Source: Chionis minor
Lineage: Eukaryota > Chordata > Aves > Charadriiformes > Chionididae
Direction of reading: 5' to 3'
Assembly: GCA_013398295.1 (NCBI GenBank)
Contig: VZSF01003599.1
Coordinates: forward strand, 1,216,469-1,280,468
DNA length: 64,000 nt
The notes beneath the pieces were generated by a model, which searched no databases, had not been told where the DNA came from, and worked only from the letters and a program-made list of their open reading frames with translations. This document shows positions 55,229-64,000 of this stretch, in pieces; position 1 is the stretch's first letter; the number at the start of each line of letters is the position of its first letter. A program made the position numbers and the translations under genes.

Positions 55229-55760
55229 CTGCGTTAAAGATTGAAATGACGCTGGAGGAGCGACAGTATTATCACAAGGAGGCGTTTTAGTCCAAAGAAG
55301 CCAGGATATATGAAAGGGTAAATACAATAGCTGCTTTTGTGGAAACTCTGTTTTAAGTTTATATTGTTCCTTCCAGCAGCTTTGATGTTTATTCACTTTG
55401 TAGCTCCTTCCTCTCTTAGCAATGCACATACCTATAGCTCCCCTCCCTCCCCCTTCCATTTAAGCAATGGAAGGCCTATTTAAGCATTTCTCTGAATTAC
55501 AGTGGTAATGTTGAAAATTGACTTTCCCCTTCTGGGTGTGAATTTGTCCACAAACAATTGATTCAGCTGGTGGCGACTGACATTTTTCTTTCGGGTTTTA
55601 CAGATTGCTCTAACCTACAGGCTGGCAAAGCAATTACTGTCTCCGCAAAAGCTAGATCACAGGCACATTTTAGAAAGGGTATTTTAACATAGAATTTAGG
55701 TTTTTTCAATTTACACTGATAACTCAAATCAAAGTCAATTATCATTTCTAGCCACAGAGG

Positions 55761-55777
55761 AAAAAAAAAAAAAAAAA
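55761..55777. repeat. A17 homopolymer
   Basis: There are seventeen consecutive A with no retroelement body upstream, so this looks like a simple homopolymer rather than a retrotransposon tail. Confidence 0.9.
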
Positions 55778-56580
55778 GAGCTTTCATACACAAACTCTAA
55801 AAGTTCAAGAACTACAGGCGAGCAATCCTGTCCCTTAAATAAAATAATAAACAAACCAAACAAGCAAGGAAAAATGCACCAGGTGATTTAAAGCCATTTT
55901 CAGTATCTGTTAGCTTGAGTAATGAGCACTTGAAATAGGCAATTCCTCAAAAAGAAGACAATACTTAAACACAAACACTTCAGAACTTCTAGGTATTAGA
56001 TCCAAAGATTTGTGAAGAGAGATCCTTTTGTCGATAAACCTTTACGAAGTACGTTGCACCAAAGTTCACAGAACACACTCAAAAAAAGAATGGTAAGACC
56101 ACAATTAAATAAAGTCAGAGAATAAAGTTTCCCTACATTACTTAGGCAGCGACAGCTTTTCTCCTTACATCAGATAAATGCACAATCACACAGATAAGTC
56201 ACAGAGAACCACTGAAGCAGCTACGCAGCATTGTGTGAGAATGATCCTCTGATTTCACGGCAACAGAACCCAGCAATTCGCACAGGCTGAGGATTTCTGC
56301 CCACAACAGCTTGTATGGCACCAAATCCACTGCGTTGTCCTCCTCAGACCATGGTAAGAACTGCCCCTTTGTTTCTGAAGAACATGAGAACGTCAAGTTT
56401 TCTACTTAAAGAGCATTTAACAAAAAAATAATGCAAACAAAATAATACTCAGCTTTGGACACGGGCTCCAAATACATCAACTTCTATCAAAATACTGAAA
56501 ATAAATTCTATACTGACAGTAACTCTGTACTGAATGCATAAATATATATCCAGAAGTGTAGCACTAATCCTATGTTTCAG

Positions 56581-56797
56581 TAATAAAGATTCAAAAGATA
56601 GCTACAGCACGGTCTACGCTGTACTAAGTGTTCAAGAGTATGACCAGTTTGGGCGACGACACCTTGTCTCAGAGCATGTAGGTTTTAATATCCTGAAGAC
56701 AATACTTCCTGTGTTGACCACAAATGTTCAGTCTCATCATTTGAAATTAACTGTTACAGATTTAGATCAGATTATATCTGCTATAATACACTTCTGA
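56581..56797 (+). other. Open frame directly behind a splice acceptor, possible terminal exon
   Basis: The acceptor GTAGCACTAATCCTATGTTTCAG ends at 56580, and the frame then runs 71 codons to TGA at 56795-56797. The translation, including STVYAVLSVQEYDQFGRR and KLTVTDLDQIISAIIHF, has alternating hydrophobic and polar residues and no low complexity. The nearest downstream AATAAA seen is about 0.95 kb away (57758). No family is recognised, and the chance likelihood is appreciable. Confidence 0.22.
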
Positions 56798-57479
56798 TGA
56801 ATTGTGCAATGGAGTACCTACCAGAGGCTATTCCTATTGATATTCTTTGTGATGGAGTTAAAGAAATCAGCCAGCATTGACATTAATTTCATAATAGTAG
56901 CTCCACTTTCCTACATTCTCATAGGATTTCTGTGCCACGGGAAGCGGGCGTTGATGTAGCAGCCAGAAAAAAAGATACGGAAAATACATGGTAGAGCAAT
57001 AGATTGGGAAAGGCCACTGAAATGGAAACCAGGTGGAGAGGGGCAAAGCAAGTCTACTCTACCAGATGGAGTTAGGGAGCCAGACCGAGTTCACCAGGGG
57101 CGTCAGAATACGATGCTGTGAAGCCAAAATACTACTTTGGGCCATGACCGTGAAGGCAGGGTGGGCTCCACGCAGGACCAGGAGACAAACTCTTGCCAGT
57201 GCATGAACTTGCTCAAGGAGAAAGGAGTGCTCAGGTCGACACCGCTCCCTGCACAGGACGGCTTTTTGGCTGCGCTAGGGATAAGAATCCAACAAGGGCC
57301 TCGAGGATAGAAAAAGCAAGAAGATTAGAGGGTTTTTTTCCTATGAAAAATTAGGTTTTTTCATTAAGTAAAGCTTTGCTGAATTTGGAAAAGTAGAAAC
57401 AAAAGCATGTCCAGAGTTTAACAACTTTCAGCTAAAAATGTCAGATTTTCAATTGCCAAAACACTGATGGGAAATGGCA
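56798..57479. other. Unique sequence, no gene seen
   Basis: No supported feature was found. Moderately GC-rich text around 57050-57300 contains no convincing exon. Confidence 0.55.
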
Positions 57480-57551
57480 GGGAGAGGGGGTGGGGGTGGG
57501 GAACGGAAGCATGTTTTCTGCCCCCCCCAACCCCCCCCCTTTTTTTTTTTT
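57480..57551. repeat. G-quadruplex motif facing a C8-AA-C9-T12 tract
   Basis: Four G runs (GGG 57480-57482, GGGGG 57486-57490, GGGGG 57492-57496, GGGG 57498-57501) with loops of 3, 1 and 1 nt satisfy the G3+N1-7 quadruplex rule on the + strand. Twenty nt later C8-AA-C9 (57521-57539) gives a two-run G tract on the other strand, followed by T12 (57540-57551). The G and C tracts can also pair with each other as a hairpin. This is a likely site of polymerase stalling and assembly error. Confidence 0.85.
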
Positions 57552-60061
57552 AAACTAAAAATTGAATTTTTGTTGTGGTGTTGACTTTTTCCGTGAGGAA
57601 AATAACATCTCATTAAGTCTTCTTAGAAGGCCTAGGAACCAGTCATATTCTTGGAGTAAAGGAAAATAAAACAACTCGACGGATGGGAAAGGCAATTGCC
57701 TGAGACGCAAGATTTGACAAAGCTGGAAAGCACAAAGGAACAACAGATAGCAGCAAGAATAAAACTGTATAAATAAGTTCAGGTAGAAAATATACAGATT
57801 ATTAAAATATACGGATCACTGTATAAATTTCATATGAAAATGTACAGATCATTGGTTTGAAAGTAGTTAATGTTGAGAAGAGATGAAGGTATCTGTCCCA
57901 GCAGCGGCGGTGGCAGGAAGAGTAGGATAGGCAGACATCTTAGTGGCACTGCTTGCCTTACGGCTGGCAACACAGCAACAAGGAAGAGAGGGAGAAAACT
58001 GGTCTGAAAAGCAACAGATGCTGTGGAGATAGGAGAAGGAAGAGGAAGCAGGCCCCCGGGGAGCAGAGCAGGCAGACTGAAATGAAGCATCTCGACGTGA
58101 GGTTCTGCCAGCACAACGATTGTCCTCAGCTCCATCAGCTCCTGGGGTATTTCAAAGTCAAACAAAGACCAGCAGAGGCAGCGGCGCTTTGGAACCACGC
58201 TGCTTGTACTAGGTTAAAAACCCATACCCATCTGGTTGAAGACGGGCTTGTTTTCAGAGGCCCCCTTGGCAGCATGCAGGATGCTCTGAGAGGCGAGACG
58301 CTGGCACCCAAGGTGGCTAACAGGGAAGAGCTACAGAGGAGATGTTGAGTAGACAATCCCAGTTTCAAACCATGCTTCGCTTTTCTGTGATTTTTGCCAC
58401 TGTTCCTTGTAGAGTGAAGCTGAGGATCCACTCACGTACCGTATTTTTAACAACGAGCAAGAAGAGATGGGTGAATTTTATGATTTTTGCAGGCATGAAG
58501 GATCTTTTGTTTGGAAAGTTCCTACCTATGGACAAGCAGAATCTGGCAAAGTAACAAGACAATTTACTAAAATATAACATGGCTTTACATAGGTGTTACA
58601 AGGATGTGTCAGATCTGTTTCTTTAAGAAAAGCAATATATTTAAAAATCTAAAAGGGCTCAGATTTGCCATCAGAAATGGGAAACTAATGTTACATTTCT
58701 CTGTGATCAAAAATGCACTTTGAGATTGCTTGAAGATTTTCAAATGCATGTGTTCATTCTGGATAACTGTTACCCTTAAAAAAATGTGATTACAACATTG
58801 TGAAAAATCAAAATATTTCAATAATTTCAAACCAAAGATGTTACTTCCCCTACCCCCTTGAAATGTCTTTTATTCCTCAATGGACTCTCTATCTTTTTTT
58901 TTTAAAAGTGTTTTTGAAAATAGAAAAAATCCTTACCTTGATGGAATTTAATGTTTGACTAGAATATTAGAGGAAGAGAAAGTTCATTGGCCCAAAGTCT
59001 TACAATAATATTCTACATATTTGTCTACCAAGATCAAGACAGAAGGAGAGCAACAGCCAGGTAGTTTTATGTAAAGATATACATAATTGGGCATGCCAAC
59101 AAGAATATGGGATGAGCACACCGGACCCCAACATCCAGCTCCTAAACTTGTCAGTAATAACTAGTAAAGAAGTCGGAATGAACATGCTCACCACAACCAC
59201 CAGACCTGGCAGAGGGATTCTTGACAGACAGTTGGAAGGCCAATAAAAGACTTCTATAACTTTTTGCCACCGTGTGACTTCGTGCAGTGGCTGGGGCACA
59301 TCAGAGCTAGAAAGAAAGTTTACACGGGGTTTTGCACAAGCCCTGCTTTAGACGTAGGCATCCAAAACCAACACGAACTCAGCTTTGTAACAGCCTCTGA
59401 ACTTTCTCAAGGGCATCCTTCCCTGTCCCACAAGAGCAGCGTGAAACTGGTTTACTCTCAAGGAAACAGGAGGCAGAAGTGGTGACCACTGCGAGGGCTG
59501 TCCTTGGCCCCGAGCTCAGAAGAGACAGTGGTGCGAGATGCGTAATCCCCCGCTCCTGATAAAACAAAGAGAAATCCTTGCACAGATCAAACCGCATTAG
59601 GGAGAGCATGTGCACAGCGAAACGCTCTGCACGTTATCTCAAAACACAATGTTTGATACTTCTTTATCTGTGTTAACACACCTTAAAGTCACGCTGTTCC
59701 CAGTACGATGCCCTCACCCAAGCCCTTCTTCCTGTTGGCTTCACTTTATCAGTCCGTTGGGGATTTAAGTACATCACAGTGACATCTCCCACTATTAGGT
59801 GAAAGTGTGATGGATGACAGGAGCAGCACCTGCAAACAAGGTGGCTCGCACCTTGTCAGTGCCAATCACACTTACCATCTCTCTTCCATTTATCCTGCAC
59901 AGACCTGACAGCCTTCTTTCATATTGTTTCATTTTTTACCACAAAGGAGCCTTTAATGTTTTCTCCATTGAGAGCTGAGAAATTCTACAGGAAGAAAATA
60001 AAGCTCAAAGACATTGATTCCAGAAATTTAACTTACAGTGCCCCAAATCCCCCCACTCCTT
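57552..60061. other. Unique sequence, no gene supported
   Basis: A GC-richer patch at 57.9-58.35 kb carries overlapping frames on both strands with no splice support. A 22-nt minus-strand string at 58937-58958 is flanked by consensus-like splice sites but is too short to accept. The sequence at 59.2-59.6 kb is moderately GC-rich. Confidence 0.5.
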
Positions 60062-60131
60062 AAAAAAAACCAAACACCAAAAACCACACACACACCCCCC
60101 CACCAAACCAAAAAACAAAACAAACAAACCC
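60062..60131. repeat. A/C-rich low-complexity tract
   Basis: CAAA, CCAAA, (CA)n and C7 units make a G-free strand of about 70 nt, similar in kind to the tract at 27092. Confidence 0.85.
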
Positions 60132-62763
60132 ATATTCCCCACATATAACCAAGTTAAGCTAATTTCTGCTAATGTTCTTCATCTCACTAAGTTAATGAGG
60201 GTTATATTGAAAAAACAGTTTTCCCTACGTAAATCTCCCAATGTCTCCATAATTCTAAAGTACTGTATCAGCAATCCAGAAGTGCAATCCCAGATAGTGC
60301 AGCTACGGAACACAAAATACACTCTTGATATACATGTCAAGTCTAATTTCCTGTTTTTTTCTGTTATCATGGAGGTTTTATAGTTGTATGATGTGGTCAT
60401 CCCTTTCTCTCAGGTGGTTAGGACATGCCCACTGAAAAAATACAGAATCCCTAGGAAACACAGAGGCCAGAATCAGTGTCCTTTCCTTCAGCCTTACCTG
60501 TGTCGAGATGGTTGACTGGAAACCATGTCAGACAGGTTCTCTTTTTGTTCTCCTGGGATTAAAGCAGAACTTTGTTGTTAAGAAGATAATGTGCTATTGC
60601 ATCCAAACTAAAGGCTGACTCCTGGGATGGACTGAGTGACTCAGATGGATTAAATGGCGTTCACTGGAGGCTGAAGTTTACGCTGAACTCCAAGGATCAA
60701 CCCATGAAAGCGTGCTGCTCATTCCACATTCAGGGTAATAAACAGGCAAAAGCAGCACCTGGAGCTATTTACACCGACCTGGCTTTACCTTCCCCAAAGG
60801 AGATCCACCTGTGCTTGTCCACTGAAGTTTGAGCTATCAAGCTGAAACCTCTTCCTGTTGCAAAAGACTCTACTTCAAGGCCTACAAGGCAAGCCATCTA
60901 TGCAAAATGGATTGGTGCATAATAATAAACACATGGATTCCTTTGGAACGGGACTAGGAAAGGGACAGGAGAACAGTCCAACCACACAGACATCTCGTGG
61001 TTGGAGCAGTCAATGGAATGGTGCAGAAGAACCTCCGCTACCATCGTTAGTTAGCCATAGCTTAGGATAAAGGATGCAGAACACAGACTAAGCGTTGCAT
61101 CACATTTTATACTCTTCCACTTGAAGCTAAGGTTCAATGGGGTAAACTCTAGCAGTAGCCTACACATGAACCTGAAGTTTTATTGCCTGCTTTTTTCTGA
61201 ATGACAAAAAAAAAAATCTAGAAGAACAAAGCTTCGGTGCCAAAGAGCTCCGATTACTGTAATGTTTCTTTGTTATCAAGTGATTAAGAGCAGAACACTA
61301 GCCAAACAGGCTCCTCTCAGCAGCACAAGCAAAATAAAGCTACCCAGTCTATAAAAGCACGGATAGAACAGGGATCATGCAGCCCACTCGTACATCTGCA
61401 CGCAGCAGCACGGAGACTATCTAGTGCAAGCAGCACCATTATCCTGGTATTTGTCAGCAGAGCGCCAATGTACTGGTCACACGGCTTCACGTTTATTGAT
61501 CGCCAACCAACTGTGCTTAACTCCTCGCAAAGGAGTCGGTCTTTGTTCTGCGTGCATTGACAGTAGGGCAGTAGGCCTTGGAGCATGACTGTATCTCTTA
61601 GGTACTACTGCAATGCAATAAACCATAATAATAACAGTCAGCTGTAAAGACCGCTCATGTGAATAATGCTTTGCTTGATCTGCCTCTCAGTTTTTTGACA
61701 CCTGCTCGGTCAACGTGACATTGATTCTCAAGGCAGAGGATCTTAACTGGAATAATTTTAACAGAAAGAACTGTTTTCGTCATAATATAATCTGCCAGTG
61801 CAACAGGAGGTAATAGAGTGCCCTAGAAGTCAATAGTTCTTAAGTACTTGTCTCCACACTGCTACTGACAATTTTGGGACCATTAGCAAGTCACTTCGAA
61901 ATGCAGGAAAGCTATTTCCCCATGTAGAAGATGGAGAAAATTATATTTGCTTGACTACCTCATAAACAGGCTATGAAAGTTAATTCATACTTGTATAGTA
62001 TGCTGAACACAGCAGAAAGGGAAAAAAAAATTTCAATCTGAGAGTAGTCTTTTACCAGCCAGTAGCACAGCTGTGATTTCACCTAAGCACTACTTTAGAA
62101 AGGCCATCACTGTACAAACTTATATTAGGAAATAACATTTATTACGATGAAACAACAAAGACAAAAGACTGTCATCATCTTAGGTGCCAATACATAACTC
62201 CCACTTACTTCAGTGTGTCACTTATTTAGCTTAAGCCACTGAATACAATCTGCCTGAAGTGTCAGCCTAGGATACCATTAAGAGGGAGTCACCTTGTTAA
62301 AGGCCACCTTTAAAAAAAGGGCAAACCAAGCTACAAGGCCTGGAAACCTTGAGGACACTGTAAGGTTGATGTTTAAATTCTCAAGGTACCGTTAAATAGA
62401 GTCAGACATTGTTGCCTTTCCTAAACAGTCACTTTGCCTCTAGTCTACGTAGAAAGGCTCAGTGTGTCATACCATTTATCCTCTTTTCCCTCTGAAGAAT
62501 TAGGCAGGTTCTAAGTTTTAGGATTTCCTTAGCACCAGAAGCTGTCTGTTGGTCATTCCTTACATTTTGCCAAAGACATTTTACCAAACTTTGGCTAGGG
62601 AGAGAGACAAGAAGAGGGAAGAAAGATCAGATCTCCTGAAGTTACCTTAAATGCACTTTTTTTATGCCTTCATAAAAATTGGAGTCATATTCAGCTACTA
62701 ACATAAGATACATGAATTCTGGAAGTTGCTATAATCAGATATTGACTTCCTGATCTGCTAAGG
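60132..62763. other. Unique AT-rich sequence, no gene seen
   Basis: No supported coding, RNA or repeat feature was found. Frames of up to about 90 codons on both strands look like chance. Confidence 0.55.
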
Positions 62764-63146
62764 TCATATAGAATCATTAGAATCACCTAGGTAGGAAGAG
62801 ACCTGTAAGATCATCGAGTCCAACCATCAGCCAAATGCTGCCAAAACCACCACTAAACCGTGTCCCTCAGCACCACGTCTGCTCGTCTTTTAAATACCAC
62901 CAGGAATGGCAATTCCACCACTGCCCTGAACAGCCTGTTCCAATGCCTGATAACCCTTTTGGTGAAGACATTTTTCCTAATACCCAATCTAAACCTCCCC
63001 TGCTGCACCTTAAGGCCATTTCCTCTCATTCTATCACTTGTTACGTGGCGGATGAGATCAACCCCCACCTCTCTACAACCTCCTTTCACATAGTTGGACA
63101 GAGTGATATGGTCTCCCCTCAGGCTCCTCTCCTCCAGGCTAAGCTG
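62764..63146 (-). mobile_element. CR1: CR1 LINE, older 5'-truncated 3' fragment
   Basis: This minus-strand copy runs from about 63146 to its 3' end near 62764. The end of ORF2, the GGTTGGACTCGATGATCTT segment and degenerate terminal repeats (GATTCTAATGATTCTATATGA-like on the minus strand) are recognisable. Its ORF2 end and tail differ clearly from the copies at 16081 and 18958, for example DTV instead of DMG before the stop. It is either an older insertion or a different subfamily. No target-site duplication is seen. Confidence 0.93.
62853..63143 (-). pseudogene. CR1 ORF2 C-terminal fragment, diverged but open
   Basis: The frame is open from the truncation point ([19 protein letters not shown]) through [19 protein letters not shown] to VVLRDTV and stop, about 96 codons. 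Family-conserved positions such as the proline in HWNRLP are changed to F, consistent with relaxed constraint. There is no internal stop or frameshift despite that divergence. It lacks the endonuclease and reverse transcriptase domains and is non-functional. Confidence 0.9.
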
Positions 63147-64000
63147 AAGAAATAACCATTGAAATTGAAAATTTTACATTCCCTACCCTGTTCTTTGCAA
63201 GGACAAAGAACCCAGGAAAAATATTAAATTCATTTTTACATCAACATTGAGCAGTGGAACAGCTGAAATTTAGAGGCTGTAATTCAAAAGAATCAAAGGG
63301 ATTTTTAAATTATTTTTTTAAATTCCTCTTCTTTCCTTAGTTTTCACTTGGCCAAAGTAGGCCACAAGATCAGTTAAGAGGAAGGGGGAAGGGGAGAAGA
63401 AGATTTTTTGGAGTTTGTTTAAACCAGATTGTGGCAGGGAATGTTTAAGTGACAGAACAAACCAAAGCTATAGAAGGAGGAAGTGAAGAACGCACATTAG
63501 GATTCTTTTTAATCTGGGAGAAAAGGTACAAATTTAGGGTTGGGATACCATGAAATAGCCATACAATCCAAGGCCTAGAGAAAAGACCATCTCATTACAG
63601 AATTTTATGTGGCTGGTAACCTTCCTGATCACCACTTATTGCCTGATTGTTTCTACTACTAAAATATGATTTAGTTCAGCACTAAGAACAAAATTTGATT
63701 TAGCTCAGGACTAAAAGAGCACACAAGCAATTGGATAAAGTGTCAGTCTTGTTCAAATTTTCTTGCTATAAAAACCGAGTGCTAATGATCTTGACCCTGC
63801 TACCCTCATGTATTTATGCAGCCTTTTTCATAATTGCTGGATTATTTTTGATCAATTGTTAGATAAAATAACAAATAAAAGAAGTTCATGTAGCCTAAAC
63901 TCCGGGGGCCTTTTAGGAAAAGTTCCTGATTATCAAGGAGCATTGATTATTCACTACCACAATTTCACACTAGTCACTGTATTCCAACAATTATCATCAG
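63147..64000. other. Unique AT-rich sequence, no gene seen
   Basis: No supported feature was found. Purine-rich text occurs near 63380-63410. Confidence 0.6.

Noticed and set aside
57091..57110. CTCF-like string TCACCAGGGGCGTC
   Set aside because: It lacks one base of the CCAGGGGGC core spacing, so the match is not good enough to call.
58937..58958. 22-nt minus-strand string between consensus-like acceptor and donor, a possible microexon
   Set aside because: It is too short to judge. Such pairs arise easily in AT-rich DNA, and no phase-compatible neighbours were found.

Overview
This is vertebrate nuclear DNA, almost certainly from a bird. The firm evidence is three 5'-truncated CR1 LINE copies with the avian-type 3' end, an ATTCTATG-type terminal repeat preceded by a conserved hairpin-like tail. 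The rest fits: AT-rich unique sequence, short A/T/C homopolymers, (TA)n and (CA)n microsatellites, few transposons, and no long coding frames. There are no operons, ribosome binding sites, rRNAs, tRNAs or CRISPR arrays. One base is unresolved (N at 8786).

Layout. 1-9.1 kb: unique AT-rich sequence with a 20-bp tandem duplication carrying two CACGTG boxes (742-781) and a 32-nt inverted repeat (4586-4617). 9.18-9.5 kb: a small, very CpG-dense pocket. 9.5-16 kb: mostly unique sequence with GC-richer patches near 11.1-12.0 and 14.3-14.6 kb. 16.08-19.19 kb: two CR1 fragments in opposite orientation, 5' ends facing each other. 19.2-33.4 kb: unique and AT-rich, with possible splice-bounded reading frames at 24.94 kb (+) and 27.58 kb (-) and an A/C-rich tract at 27.1 kb. 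33.5-35 kb: two abutting perfect inverted repeats, a 51-nt exon-like block (-) and a cluster of CAGCTG E-boxes. 35-44 kb: unique sequence and microsatellites. 44.24-45.56 kb: the best gene-like stretch on the + strand, with two splice-bounded frames in compatible phase, a stop codon and a poly(A) signal. 45.6-57 kb: unique sequence with weaker exon-like blocks at 55.1 kb (-) and 56.6 kb (+) and a 20-bp palindrome at 48.37 kb. 57.48-57.55 kb: a G-quadruplex motif facing a C tract. 62.76-63.15 kb: a more diverged CR1 copy.

I recognise no protein-coding gene by name. The exon-like blocks rest only on splice consensus, open frame and codon texture read by eye. Similar blocks arise by chance in 64 kb, so each is a hypothesis for RNA-seq or cross-species alignment to settle. 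The window is best read as intronic or intergenic bird DNA. Its clearest unexplained signals are the perfect palindromes, the inverted CR1 pair and the 44-45.6 kb gene-like unit.
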